A stretch of DNA of 43,279 nt from Bacillota bacterium (GTDB lineage Bacteria > Bacillota > Clostridia > Christensenellales > UMGS416). Below are positions 1 through 8,271 of this stretch, in pieces (within the stretch, counting starts at the first letter, position 1; the number at the start of each line of letters is the position of its first letter). The DNA lies in assembly GCA_023422005.1 (NCBI GenBank), contig JAEZSC010000032.1:1-43279 (forward strand), in the 5' to 3' direction. The translations under genes and the position numbers were made by a program. A model generated the notes under the pieces. It did not search any database. It was not told the DNA's origin and was given only the letters and a program-made list of their open reading frames with translations.

Positions 1-199
1 CTTAAGTATTGGTAAATCGTGCCTTGGCGCGCAAATGGTGCAAAAACGAACATTACCACGCCAAATCTCCCTGAATATCCGAGTTATTATAATTCTTATT
101 TGCAAGCCATGTCAAGGCAAACAGGGCTTTCTGCCTCTTCCTGAGCTATAGGAACCGTTTGTTTAGTGTGCACAAGGGAACCGCGGGCATGCATGCCGA

Positions 200-228
200 G
201 TGAAAGCATTTGTCGAATGTGGTATAAT
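200..228 (+). promoter_or_regulatory. sigma-A promoter giving a leaderless transcript
   Basis: A perfect TATAAT (223-228) lies 17 bases after GTGAAA (200-205), a modest -35. Only six bases separate the -10 from the ATG at 235, so the transcript would begin at or within a base or two of the start codon. No Shine-Dalgarno sequence precedes that ATG. Confidence 0.6.
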
Positions 229-234
229 GAATCC

Positions 235-1239
235 ATGCTGGAACTTTTAGCCACATGCTGCCCCGGTCTGGAGGGTATATTGGCCGGCGAAATCGCCAAA
301 ACGCTGGCTGCGCCGGCGCGCACTGCCCGCGGTGAGGCTCGTTTCGCAGCGCCTTCGGCCGATTCCGCGCTGCGCCTGCGCTGTGCCGACAACCTGTACG
401 CCCTCATCGGCCACGCGCCCGCCGGCCCCCATCGGGGCGATCTGGCGGCGCTGGGGCGCGCGCTGGCGGCGCTGCCGGTGCAGGCCGTGTGCGCGCAGGC
501 CGGGCTGCAGCTGAAGGGGCTGCGCGCCCATGTCAGCGCCAGCCGCTCCGGGAAGCACTCCTACAGCCGCTTCGAGGCTGCCGCCGCCGTGCTCCCGGCG
601 CTGTGCGCAGGGCTTCCCTTGGTCCCCGGCACGCCGGAGGCCCACGACGTAGCCTTCCGCCTGGATATCGACGGGAACCAGGCCTCCTTCAGTGTTAAGC
701 TTACCGACGCGGCCTTTCGCTTTCGCGGGCTGAGGCAGTTCTCCTCTGCGGCCATACGGCCCACCATCGCCGCGGCGCTGATACGCCTGACCGATCCTCA
801 AGCCGATGATGTGTTTCTGGACCCCTTCTGCGGATCGGGCACGATTCTGAGCGAGCGGCTGAGCCTGCCCCACGCTCAGGTGCTGGGCGGCGACACCGAC
901 GAAGCGGCACTGGCCGCGGCCGCGCAAAACACAGCCGGCCGGGTGCGGCTGCAACGCTGGGATGCCCTGGCTCTGCCGCTGGACACCGGCAGCGTCACCG
1001 CCATCGCGACCAACCCGCCCTGGGGCAACCAGATCGCGCTTGCCGACAGCGCAGAGCTGTATCATGGTTTCCTGCGGGAGGCGCGGCGGGTGCTCTCCCC
1101 CGGCGGCCGGCTGGTGGTGCTCAGCGACCGTACCGACGACATGGCCGCCGCGCTGGCCGCCTGCGGCCTGCCCGAGCCCCAGCCGCTCATTGTCAGCCTG
1201 CATGGAACACTGTGTCGTGTATGGTCGCTGCAGGTCTGA
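235..1239 (+). CDS. THUMP/UPF0020-type RNA (guanine-N2) methyltransferase
   Basis: The protein (334 aa) fits the Trm14/TrmN/RlmL-type family that N2-methylates guanine in tRNA or rRNA with S-adenosylmethionine. An N-terminal THUMP-like RNA-binding half is followed by a Rossmann methyltransferase: DPFCGSGT (SAM-binding motif I) near residues 195-202 and catalytic NPPWGNQ near 260. The homology begins at MLELLATCCPGLE, so ATG 235 is chosen over a GTG at 166, which would lie upstream of the promoter. The gene stands alone. Whether the target is tRNA position 6 or a 23S rRNA site cannot be told from sequence. The open question of how it is translated without a ribosome binding site is treated in the findings. 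Confidence 0.85.
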   Translation: MLELLATCCPGLEGILAGEIAKTLAAPARTARGEARFAAPSADSALRLRCADNLYALIGHAPAGPHRGDLAALGRALAALPVQAVCAQAGLQLKGLRAHVSASRSGKHSYSRFEAAAAVLPALCAGLPLVPGTPEAHDVAFRLDIDGNQASFSVKLTDAAFRFRGLRQFSSAAIRPTIAAALIRLTDPQADDVFLDPFCGSGTILSERLSLPHAQVLGGDTDEAALAAAAQNTAGRVRLQRWDALALPLDTGSVTAIATNPPWGNQIALADSAELYHGFLREARRVLSPGGRLVVLSDRTDDMAAALAACGLPEPQPLIVSLHGTLCRVWSLQV

Positions 1240-1308
1240 AATCGGGCGTAACGGTTCCCACTCCCCCATCATAAAATTTTACATAGCCTTTTTCCAGGCA
1301 ATGCCATC

Positions 1309-1337
1309 TTGTCGTTTTAAGTATATCTTGGTATTAT
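1309..1337 (+). promoter_or_regulatory. promoter of TM2 gene
   Basis: TTGTCG (1309-1314) and TATTAT (1332-1337) are separated by 17 bases, about 40 bases upstream of a strong AAAGGAGG ribosome binding site for the gene starting at 1381. Confidence 0.6.
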
Positions 1338-1380
1338 TTTGTCATACGTCAAGGCTTCATAAACAAAGGAGGATTATCCT

Positions 1381-1611
1381 ATGACTCAAACCAGACCCAT
1401 CTCCAGCAAAAACCGCCTGGTGGCACTGCTCCTGAGCTTCTTCCTTGGTTGGCTGGGCATTCATCGCTTTTACGTCGGCAAGGTAGGCACAGGCGTCATC
1501 TGGCTGCTCACAGCCGGCTGCTTCGGGATTGGCAATCTTGTGGATTTCATCATGATCCTCGTCGGCTCCTTCACCGACAAGGCCGGGCTGCCGGTCTCCA
1601 GCTGGAACTGA
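1381..1611 (+). CDS. TM2 domain membrane protein
   Basis: A 76-residue protein made almost entirely of a TM2 domain. It has a polar N-terminus, a first membrane helix (about 15-32), the conserved GIHRFYVGK turn, a second helix (about 38-62) and a short tail. TM2 proteins are small inner-membrane proteins found next to many functions; no biochemical role is established for stand-alone bacterial copies. The ATG follows AAAGGAGG at proper spacing, and a hairpin terminator follows the stop, so it is a monocistronic unit. Confidence 0.85.
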   Translation: MTQTRPISSKNRLVALLLSFFLGWLGIHRFYVGKVGTGVIWLLTAGCFGIGNLVDFIMILVGSFTDKAGLPVSSWN

Positions 1612-1656
1612 GCGTTCCTTCGGCACATTTTCTACCTCAGCATAGTCAGTCACAGA

Positions 1657-1685
1657 ACCCGTCGCCTTCGGCCGGCGGGTTTTTT
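1657..1685. terminator. intrinsic terminator, convergent genes
   Basis: An ACCCGTCG stem with a TTCG-type loop pairs with CCGGCGGGT and is followed by TTTTTT on the + strand. It ends the TM2 transcript. It touches the last bases of the minus-strand hemolysin III gene, so it may serve both directions. Confidence 0.8.
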
Positions 1686-2344
1686 CATGCCATCACAGCC
1701 AGATAACGGTACATCATGACAAAATGGCAGAAGGTACCGGCCAGAATGTAGATGTGGAACACCTCGTGAAAACCGAACCAACGGTTGTTCCGCCCCGGCC
1801 ATTTCAGCGCATAGCCCACGGCGCCCAGCGTGTAAGCGACACCCCCGCCGGCTAACCAGATCAGCGCATCGGCAGGCATTGCGCGCACCAACGGCACAAC
1901 GCATGCCAGGCACGCCCAGCCCAGCAGCACATAGCACAGCGTGTACAGCCACCTCGGCGCGTCAAACCATATGGCCTTGAACACGATGCCCAGCGCCGCC
2001 AGACCCCACACCGCGCCGAAAAGCGCCCACCCCCAGGGGCCGCGCAGCGCGATTAGGCAAATGGGCGTATAGGTGGCGGCGATGAGCACGAAGATCATGA
2101 TATGGTCCAGCTTGCGCAGCAGCCTCATGGTCTGAGCGCGCAGGTTCAGCAAGTGGTAAGTCGCGCTGGCGCTGTAGAGCAGCACCATGCCCGCGCCGAA
2201 CACCGCAAAGCTGGCGATGTGCCAGCCCGACGCGCCCAGCCGCAGCGTTTTCTCCAGCAGCAGCACCAGGGCCGCGACGCTCAACCCCGCACCAAATGCA
2301 TGGGTCAGCCCGCTGACCGGATCCTTCATTCTAGACTTAATCAT
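1685..2344 (-). CDS. hemolysin III family (PAQR-type) membrane protein
   Basis: About 219 aa with seven predicted membrane helices. PAQR/HlyIII marks include the N-terminal DPVSGLTHAFGAG, SASATYHLL in the middle (the conserved His/Ser/Asp positions of this superfamily) and the C-terminal HEVFHIYILAGTFCHF. The superfamily has a zinc-centred site resembling alkaline ceramidases, but bacterial members are functionally unassigned; the hemolysin name is historical. ATG 2344 is preferred over GTG 2350 because GGTGGT sits seven bases upstream of it and directly abuts the GTG. It is transcribed alone toward the terminator at 1657-1685. Confidence 0.85.
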   Translation of the reverse strand: MIKSRMKDPVSGLTHAFGAGLSVAALVLLLEKTLRLGASGWHIASFAVFGAGMVLLYSASATYHLLNLRAQTMRLLRKLDHIMIFVLIAATYTPICLIALRGPWGWALFGAVWGLAALGIVFKAIWFDAPRWLYTLCYVLLGWACLACVVPLVRAMPADALIWLAGGGVAYTLGAVGYALKWPGRNNRWFGFHEVFHIYILAGTFCHFVMMYRYLAVMA

Positions 2345-2416
2345 GAGCACACCACCAATATCTATATATATGTAGTATTGTTAACCATATTACACCGTTC
2401 TATTCTCTATTTCAAG

Positions 2417-2452
2417 ACAAAAGCGCCGGAACGGCAGTTCCGGCGCTTTTGT
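2417..2452 (-). terminator. intrinsic terminator after nitroreductase gene
   Basis: A perfect 14-bp stem (AAAAGCGCCGGAAC) with a GGCA loop and T-rich flanks on both sides. It lies 14 bases past the stop of the minus-strand nitroreductase gene. Confidence 0.85.
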
Positions 2453-2465
2453 GTCCTGTAAAATA

Positions 2466-3047
2466 TTAGTCCTGCCGCCATTCCACAATGTCTTTGAACG
2501 CCAGCCGGGGCCGGGCAAACGGCTGCTCGGCGGCATAACCGAGAGACACCGCCGCGGCCAGCAGGCCCTGGCGGCCTGCCCACGCACACAGCTCCTCATG
2601 GGCGAACAGAATGTCGCAGATCCACAGCGAGCCGATACCCAGCTCCTGAGCCCGCAGCAGCATGTTTTGCACCGCCGCGCCCACCGACTGGCTGTTTACC
2701 ATCAGCATCAGCTGCCCGCGGGCATCCTTGGGTTGCCAGGGCGGCTCGTCGTCGGGGTCAAAAACCAGCAACGTGGCCGGCGCCTCGGCCATGATGCAGA
2801 AGCTGTACTCGGCGCTGCCGGTGGGCAGGTTCTCTGCCCGGGAACGGGCCAGGCCCGCGCTCAGCGCCTCGGCCATGCTCTGCCGGGCGGGGCCCTGCAC
2901 CACGACAAAGCGCCAGGGCTGGCCGTTCTTGGCCGAGGGCGCCAACCTGGCGGCTTCCAGTATGCTCTCGATGTCGGTGCGGCTCAGCGCGTCCGGCTGG
3001 AACCGGCGGATGCTGCGACGCGCCTGAATGGCCTGCATCACGTCCAT
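2466..3047 (-). CDS. nitroreductase family FMN flavoprotein
   Basis: 193 aa. The N-terminal MQAIQARRSIRRFQPD is the FMN-phosphate-binding signature of the nitroreductase family, followed by AARLAPSAKNGQPWRF (the second FMN contact) and a C-terminal region with LGIGSLWICD and SLGYAAEQP. Family members reduce nitro compounds, quinones or flavins with NAD(P)H as cytoplasmic dimers; the substrate here is unknown. An open frame extends further upstream, but ATG 3047 is preceded by GAAGGAG and begins at the conserved N-terminus. It lies 19 bases downstream of the URO-D-fold gene, so the two are probably co-transcribed and share the terminator at 2417-2452. Confidence 0.9.
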   Translation of the reverse strand: MDVMQAIQARRSIRRFQPDALSRTDIESILEAARLAPSAKNGQPWRFVVVQGPARQSMAEALSAGLARSRAENLPTGSAEYSFCIMAEAPATLLVFDPDDEPPWQPKDARGQLMLMVNSQSVGAAVQNMLLRAQELGIGSLWICDILFAHEELCAWAGRQGLLAAAVSLGYAAEQPFARPRLAFKDIVEWRQD

Positions 3048-3066
3048 GGCAATCTCCTTCGATCCT

Positions 3067-4218
3067 TTATTTTGCGTACTCCAGCATGCGCGAGCGGAAA
3101 TACAGATAGTCCTCAAAGGGAACCTCTTCGGGTACCCCGTGGTCACAGGTGGGTATATAGCCGCCGCGGCGGCGCATGGCCGGCATGATGCGCCCGATCT
3201 CCCGGTCGATGGCGTCCCGCCCGCTGGCAAGGATACGCTTGTCGATGCCGCCGCGCATCACGAGCTCGGGGTACTGCGCGCCGGTGCGCACCACATCGCT
3301 GCCCGAAGCCACCTCGAAGGGGCTCATATAGTCCATGCCGATGCTCTGGTACAGCTCAATGACCGGGTCAGCGAAGCCATCGGTATCCACTTGGAAATAC
3401 AGATGGCGGTTGCGGTCGATCTGCCGGGAGCGGATGCCGGAAATAAGCTGCTCATAATAAGGGAACAAAAATTCACGGATCATGTCCGGTGAGATCAGCG
3501 GGCCGTGGTTGTAGCAGATGTCCTCGCCGATGAACAGCTCGTCGATGGTCACGTGCTGTTGATGGCGGGTCGTAACGGCCTGAGCCAGATTGAGCCACGT
3601 CTGCATGCAATCGTGGATCAATTCCGGCTGGTCATAGAACATATAGAGCAGATCCACAGGGCCGATCAGGCTGCGCAGATACATATAGCCACCCACCACG
3701 TGTTGGGTGATCACCTTACCCTGCGCGGCGGAAGCGCAGGCGGCGGCCATACGTTCTTCCAACCCATCCCAGCGCTGAGCCGTGCCGGGATTCATACGCC
3801 ATTTCACGTTCTCCTCCCAGGTCTTCCAGTCCTTGACCGGGTGGGTGAGATATTCCGGCATGAAGCCGCTGCGGCGGCCCTTGAAGTACAGCACATGCCG
3901 GCCGGCAAAGTCCTGGCCAACCTCGTATTCGCCGCGATCCTCGATGACTTTTTCCTCAAAGATGGGCTCAAAAGACGCCTCGCACCAGCCCAGGCCGTAC
4001 AGGCCATGTACACCGGATTCCTCAAAGCCGAACAGAGCGCTCAGGTTTGTGCCGTCGGCAATGTGTCCCTGGTTCTTCCACAGATCCAGCGAATAGAAGC
4101 CGAACTCCTGCTGCACGATGGGTGCGTCGGGTTTGCGTTCATAGAAATCCCTGGTCCTGCGGGCGGCCTCGCTCATCTGGTCGCGGGGCACCATGCCGTG
4201 GATTCCGTCGTGGTTCAT
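3067..4218 (-). CDS. URO-D-fold protein (methyltransferase/decarboxylase superfamily), copy 1
   Basis: 383 aa of the uroporphyrinogen decarboxylase-like TIM barrel, which includes HemE and the corrinoid methyltransferases MtaA/MtbA/CmuA. Visible marks are the FVG-type segments around DLLYMFYDQPELIHD, a barrel strand ending in VDTDGF, GGIDKRIL, and a C-terminal TCDHGVPEEV. The last resembles the cysteine segment that completes the MtaA zinc site, but the earlier H-x-C pair of that site is replaced by Q-V-D. It lacks the N-terminal signature of true HemE. No corrinoid protein is nearby. GGAGGAG precedes the ATG. It probably forms an operon with the downstream nitroreductase. Substrate unknown. 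Confidence 0.75.
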   Translation of the reverse strand: MNHDGIHGMVPRDQMSEAARRTRDFYERKPDAPIVQQEFGFYSLDLWKNQGHIADGTNLSALFGFEESGVHGLYGLGWCEASFEPIFEEKVIEDRGEYEVGQDFAGRHVLYFKGRRSGFMPEYLTHPVKDWKTWEENVKWRMNPGTAQRWDGLEERMAAACASAAQGKVITQHVVGGYMYLRSLIGPVDLLYMFYDQPELIHDCMQTWLNLAQAVTTRHQQHVTIDELFIGEDICYNHGPLISPDMIREFLFPYYEQLISGIRSRQIDRNRHLYFQVDTDGFADPVIELYQSIGMDYMSPFEVASGSDVVRTGAQYPELVMRGGIDKRILASGRDAIDREIGRIMPAMRRRGGYIPTCDHGVPEEVPFEDYLYFRSRMLEYAK

Positions 4219-4250
4219 AGGTCTCCTCCATGTCTGCCGGTTACACCCGG

Positions 4251-5165
4251 TCAGTTCTTCTTCAAAACCTTATCAAAAAAAGCCAGCACCTTGTCATAGA
4301 TGGCCGTAACGCCCCAGAAGCCATCGCCGTGGCCTGCGCCCCGGATGACATCCAGCGTTACATCCACCGATCCGGCGCTCAGCGCATCGGCAAATCCCCG
4401 GCTCAGTTGCAGAGGCACCAGTTCGTCCCGGTCGCCGTGCATGATCAATATGGGCGGATCATCGGCAGACAGGAATGTGATGGGGTCCGCCTGCCGAGCC
4501 AGCTCACGCCTGCTCTGTGGCGTGCCGCCCAGCAGCACCGAGATGGGGTGGTCCTGCGCCATCGCAGCCTCGGCAAAGCCCACCGGCCCATACCAATCAC
4601 ACACGGCCTGTACGCGGCTGGATTGTTCCGGATTGCCGCCGTCGCCCTCCAGCTCCGGCACGTCGCCGGAAGTGCCCAGCAGTGCCGCCAGATGGCCGCC
4701 TGCCGAATCGCCCCATGCGCCGATGCGCTGCGCATCCAGGCCGTACTCCTGCGCATGGGCGCGCAAAAATCGAATGGCCGCTTTGCAATCATGTATCTGT
4801 GCTGGGAACACAGCCACATCGGCAAAGCGATATTCCACGCTGACGCAGGCATAGCCCCGCTGGGCGAAACCGCATAGCAGGCCTATGGCATCGTCCTTGT
4901 TGCCGGCCATCCAGCCGCCGCCGTGTATCCACACGATCACCGGCAGCGGCTGCTGGTCAGGCTCTTTGGGACGGATCAGGTTGAGCCGCAGGCTCACACC
5001 GCCGGCCTGACCATATTCGATGTCCTTGAGCACTTCTACATCGTCAGGCAGTTGGTCTGCTTTGTAATCCACAATGTGCACAGACGCGGGCGCGCTACCC
5101 TGCGCGCACGCCGCCAGCAGCAGGCAGGACAGCGCCGCGGTGGCAATGCCGATCATTCGTTTCAT
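4251..5165 (-). CDS. secreted lipoprotein alpha/beta-hydrolase (carboxylesterase)
   Basis: 304 aa. An N-terminal lipoprotein signal ends in LLAAC, with Cys20 the expected lipidation site. The mature part is an alpha/beta-hydrolase of the BD-FAE/HSL type: HGGGW oxyanion hole (81-85), nucleophile GDSAG (Ser154), Asp247 in HGDRDEL, and His279 in GAGHGDG. Such surface esterases usually remove acetyl or other acyl groups from plant polysaccharides or small esters. TATAGGAGG precedes the ATG. It stops 32 bases before the URO-D-fold gene starts on the same strand, so co-transcription of all three is possible. Confidence 0.85.
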   Translation of the reverse strand: MKRMIGIATAALSCLLLAACAQGSAPASVHIVDYKADQLPDDVEVLKDIEYGQAGGVSLRLNLIRPKEPDQQPLPVIVWIHGGGWMAGNKDDAIGLLCGFAQRGYACVSVEYRFADVAVFPAQIHDCKAAIRFLRAHAQEYGLDAQRIGAWGDSAGGHLAALLGTSGDVPELEGDGGNPEQSSRVQAVCDWYGPVGFAEAAMAQDHPISVLLGGTPQSRRELARQADPITFLSADDPPILIMHGDRDELVPLQLSRGFADALSAGSVDVTLDVIRGAGHGDGFWGVTAIYDKVLAFFDKVLKKN

Positions 5166-5310
5166 CCAAGGCCTCCTATATATTCATGTGTTTATTGGAA
5201 GCATTTATCAAATCATCATTTGCATGCCCATGCTGGGAAGATGCGGCGTTATGTTTCGCAGTCTGGCAGGCACACTATATCAAATTCGATCAAACGGGGA
5301 GGATTCCTTT

Positions 5311-5592
5311 ATGTCCGATCTTTATCTGAATATTCATGGGCAATACATACCCATAGACCGGGCCATCGCCGATAAATACAGGCTGAGTGACGGAGAACTG
5401 TCACCCTTCACCCGCGCGCCACTGGTGGATGCCAGCGGCAACGCCCAGCCCTCGCAGGACGAAGGCGAGAATTTGCAGGGCACCAAAGGGGAGCTCATCA
5501 ACGATGGCATCTCCGAGCTGGAAAACGGCGTCACGCTTTCCCAGTCGGAGATCCTGGACATCTCCGCCGGCGTGGATTCCCAGATGAAATGA
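5311..5592 (+). CDS. small protein of unknown function
   Basis: 93 aa starting at ATG 5311 behind a clear GGGGAGG ribosome binding site. The sequence is hydrophilic and acidic, with no signal peptide or membrane segment. The N-terminus reads as an ordered segment (YLNIHGQYIPIDRAIADKY), followed by a linker and a helical-looking C-terminus with ELINDGISELENG. I do not recognise a domain. A MATE transporter follows 95 bases later under its own promoter. The ribosome binding site and the absence of a competing frame support a real gene. Confidence 0.6.
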   Translation: MSDLYLNIHGQYIPIDRAIADKYRLSDGELSPFTRAPLVDASGNAQPSQDEGENLQGTKGELINDGISELENGVTLSQSEILDISAGVDSQMK

Positions 5593-5617
5593 ACCGGAGC
5601 GGTGCGCGGCCGTACAT

Positions 5618-5646
5618 TTGACGGACCTGCCAATCCTTTCTATAAT
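5618..5646 (+). promoter_or_regulatory. strong sigma-A promoter of MATE gene
   Basis: TTGACG (5618-5623) and TATAAT (5641-5646) are spaced by exactly 17 bases, giving a leader of about 35 bases to the GGAGG and ATG at 5687. Confidence 0.85.
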
Positions 5647-5686
5647 GAGGGTCGCAAGCACCATATTCGACACATTCGGAGGATCC

Positions 5687-7126
5687 ATGGCAGATCGCGC
5701 GAAGGATAAGTCCAGAGAGTTTGCCACCAGCAACACCCTGCAGCTCATCGTCAAATACTCCATACCGACCATCGTCGGCATGCTGGCCAACGCGCTGTAT
5801 TCATTCGTCGACCGCGTATTTGTGGGGCACCTGCCCGGCGGCGAAGGGCAGCTTGGCATGGCCGCCATCAACATCGCCATGCCGGTCACGACCATCATCT
5901 TCGCCGTGGCCATGTTCGCCGGCGTAGGCGCAGGCGCCAACATCTCTCTGAATCTGGGCCGCGGGCGGCGGGACCTGGCGGAGAAATTCATCGGCAACGG
6001 CACGACCATGGGCGTGTCCATCGCGCTGGTCACGTCGCTGCTGTTCATCCTGTTCCGCCGGCCCATCCTGGTGGCCTTCGGCGCTTCCGCGGCGACACTG
6101 CCCTACGCCGAACAATATCTGACCATTATGCTGATCGGCACGACGATCAACACCTTCGGCTTCTGCCTGAGCCGGTTCGTGCTGGCCCAGGGCTTCACGA
6201 CGGTATCCATGACGGCCATGTTTATAGGCGTGGCCGTCAATCTTATACTGGACCCGCTGTTTATTTTTGTGTTCGGCTGGGGCGTGGCCGGCAGCGCTGT
6301 TGCCACCGTGGTGGCCCAGGCCGCCAGCGCAGCCTACAGCCTGCAATACCTGCTGCGCGGGCGCATGCCGCTGCGCTTCCACTGGAAGAACCTCAAACCC
6401 GATCGCGCCATCATGGGCGGCATCGCCTCCATCGGCGTAAGCCCCGGCTCACTGCAGTTGGCCATGGCGCTGGTTCAGGTCACGCTCAACAATTCGCTGG
6501 CCGCCTTCGGCGATGTTGCAATTTCAGCCATGAGCGCCATCAACGCCGTGGCGCAGGTCGTGCTGATGCCCATCTTCGGCATCAACCAGGGCGTGCAGCC
6601 CATCATCGGGTTTAATTACGGCGCAAAGCTGTATTCCCGTGTGCGCCGGCTGCTGCTGCAGGCCGTGGCCATCGCCGTGGCGCTGATGGCGGCATTCTGG
6701 GCGTTCATCATGCTGGACGCTTCCGCGGTCATCCGCCTGTTCGGCTCGGCCAACGAAGGGCTCATGAACATCGGCCCCGGGGCCATGCGCTGGTATCTGA
6801 TGGCGCTGCCTCTGGTGGGTTTCCAGGTTGTCAGCGCCAACTATTTTCAGGCCGTGGGCAAGCCTAAGCATTCGCTGGTTCTGACGCTTTCGCGCCAGGT
6901 GCTCTGCCTGCTGCCGGCGGTGCTGATCCTTCCGCGGTTCTTCGGCATGAGCGGTGTATTCATGGCCGGAGGCGTGGCCGATTCGGTGTCCGCGGTGTTG
7001 ACTGCCGTCTTCTTGCTCTTCGAGCTGCGCAAGCTGGGCAGCCAAACCGACGCGCAGTTGGCGGAACATCCGCGCGATGAAAGCCTGCTGGAAGCTTCCG
7101 CCCAGGAAGGGCACGCGCAGAGCTAA
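5687..7126 (+). CDS. MATE family multidrug/Na+ antiporter, copy 1
   Basis: 479 aa, twelve membrane helices in two pseudo-repeats, as expected for MATE exporters that extrude cationic drugs or metabolites in exchange for Na+ or H+. Typical segments are YSIPTIVGMLANALYSFVDR in helix 1, AGVGAGANISLNLGRG between helices 2 and 3, and GINQGVQPIIGFNYGAK opening the second half. The start at 5687 has CGGAGG upstream. A hydrophilic C-terminal tail of about 25 residues follows the last helix. The substrate cannot be predicted. It is monocistronic from the promoter at 5618-5646. Confidence 0.9.
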   Translation: MADRAKDKSREFATSNTLQLIVKYSIPTIVGMLANALYSFVDRVFVGHLPGGEGQLGMAAINIAMPVTTIIFAVAMFAGVGAGANISLNLGRGRRDLAEKFIGNGTTMGVSIALVTSLLFILFRRPILVAFGASAATLPYAEQYLTIMLIGTTINTFGFCLSRFVLAQGFTTVSMTAMFIGVAVNLILDPLFIFVFGWGVAGSAVATVVAQAASAAYSLQYLLRGRMPLRFHWKNLKPDRAIMGGIASIGVSPGSLQLAMALVQVTLNNSLAAFGDVAISAMSAINAVAQVVLMPIFGINQGVQPIIGFNYGAKLYSRVRRLLLQAVAIAVALMAAFWAFIMLDASAVIRLFGSANEGLMNIGPGAMRWYLMALPLVGFQVVSANYFQAVGKPKHSLVLTLSRQVLCLLPAVLILPRFFGMSGVFMAGGVADSVSAVLTAVFLLFELRKLGSQTDAQLAEHPRDESLLEASAQEGHAQS

Positions 7127-7168
7127 GCGGTTCCTGAGACCGTCGCCTCTTTCCGTCTGAAAAAACCC

Positions 7169-7198
7169 TTGACAAGGTCCGTGTGAATACGATATTAT
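7169..7198 (+). promoter_or_regulatory. promoter of tRNA-Ala
   Basis: TTGACA (7169-7174) and TATTAT (7193-7198) are separated by 18 bases, with the tRNA beginning 33 bases after the -10. Confidence 0.8.
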
Positions 7199-7230
7199 AT
7201 GCGGGCAGCAGCGATGCGGCGGGTCCACTC

Positions 7231-7307
7231 GGGGGTATAGCTCAGTTGGCTAGAGCGCTTGAATGGCATTCAAGAGGCCGTCGGTTCGAATCCGACTATC
7301 TCCACCA
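7231..7307 (+). tRNA. tRNA-Ala (anticodon GGC)
   Basis: A full cloverleaf: acceptor GGGGGTA/TATCTCC, D-arm GCTC...GAGC, anticodon stem CTTGA/TCAAG around loop ATGGCAT (anticodon GGC), T-arm GTCGG TTCGAAT CCGAC, and an encoded CCA. The third acceptor pair is G.U, the identity element read by alanyl-tRNA synthetase. Its 3' 29 bases are one of the two attachment sites of the adjacent element. Integration therefore left this tRNA intact while replacing its downstream sequence. Confidence 0.97.
7279..7307 (+). repeat. attL: 29-bp direct repeat (tRNA 3' end)
   Basis: The 29 bases from CGTCGGTTCG to CTCCACCA recur exactly at 15922-15950 in the same orientation. The copy here is part of the functional tRNA and the other copy is an orphan. 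This is the standard signature of tyrosine-recombinase integration into a tRNA T-arm/acceptor end. Confidence 0.93.
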
Positions 7308-7343
7308 AAACCCGCAGAAATCTTTGATTTCTGCGGGTTTTCT
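7307..7343 (+). terminator. element-borne terminator behind tRNA-Ala
   Basis: AACCCGCAGAAATC pairs with GATTTCTGCGGGTT around a TTT loop and is followed by TTCT. Because it lies inside attL, it was supplied by the element. The tRNA's ancestral terminator is presumably the one now at 15952-15985. Confidence 0.85.
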
Positions 7344-7407
7344 CATGCCTGTGAATTATCTTCTGGCAACTTATTGGCAACGTAGGAAAAAAAGTTGCCA
7401 TTTATGT

Positions 7408-8271
7408 CTACAAGTACGACCCTGCAATTACATCAATGCGAGAGTGTCCCAAAGCCTGTGAAACGGCTGCCATGACACCTCTATCATAGGAAATTCCCGA
7501 CTTATCCTTGCGGCAGTGATATCGAGTATTTGTTACATTTAGTCCGGAACTCTCAAAGAGCGTATATAACGCTTGAGCATATTCACGTCTGTAGCCGTGC
7601 TCATCCATACGATTTTTTACTTCAGAACGCATGAATACCCTGTCTCTACCTTCGGCAATTGCTCCTTCACGCATTGCCGCTACATGCGCTTGAAATATTG
7701 GGAGAACGGGCACTGTGCGGGTTTTACCGCCCTTACCCTTGATGACAGTTACTGAAGAACCATCTGAGGCTATATTCTGTGGTAATAGCGCAACAAGTTC
7801 ATGTTTGCGCAAGCCAGTTCCTTTGCAAAAACCAACAGCGGCTGCATTTCGGCTTTCTGAAAACTCGGCATCATGTTTTCGTGGGCCTCTGCTACGAGTT
7901 ATATTTACCCGCTCGCGGCGGGGAAGAACAACTCCCCAATCTCGTGAACTGCATTGATATAGCTTCGAAAAAGCACTCGCATCAAGACGCACTGTATAGG
8001 GGGAGACCCCAGCGGCAATACGCATTCGCAAGTATTCAGGCACATGAGCACGGATATCAGAAAGATACTTTCCACCGTGCTGAGCTTTAGCCCAAGATGC
8101 AAATTCGCAGCATTGCTTCAAATACGACCGCAAAGTCTGATATGAATAAATCCCCTCCAAATGATTTGGCGTTTCAGACTCCGCTTTTGCAGTATGTTTT
8201 GATTGACCCGCACAGACCATCGAATTAAGCATCAAGTCTATCTGTCGTACAAGGGAGGGTGTTTTACCCAT
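7408..8271 (-). CDS. tyrosine recombinase at the attL end
   Basis: 287 aa. An N-terminal SAM-like core-binding domain (about 45-125) precedes a catalytic domain with Arg155 (GLRKHEL), Lys183 in KGKGGKTRTVPV, His252/Arg254 in YHCRKD, His276 in LGHSRID and nucleophile Tyr286, the next-to-last residue. All catalytic positions appear present, although box II reads H-C-R rather than the usual H-x-x-R. It lacks the arm-binding N-terminus of a Tn916-type integrase. AAGGAGGTGATA gives a strong ribosome binding site. It follows a long structured leader. It could be a second integrase, or a recombinase acting on other sites such as the specificity gene next door. Confidence 0.85.
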   Translation of the reverse strand: MGKTPSLVRQIDLMLNSMVCAGQSKHTAKAESETPNHLEGIYSYQTLRSYLKQCCEFASWAKAQHGGKYLSDIRAHVPEYLRMRIAAGVSPYTVRLDASAFSKLYQCSSRDWGVVLPRRERVNITRSRGPRKHDAEFSESRNAAAVGFCKGTGLRKHELVALLPQNIASDGSSVTVIKGKGGKTRTVPVLPIFQAHVAAMREGAIAEGRDRVFMRSEVKNRMDEHGYRREYAQALYTLFESSGLNVTNTRYHCRKDKSGISYDRGVMAAVSQALGHSRIDVIAGSYL

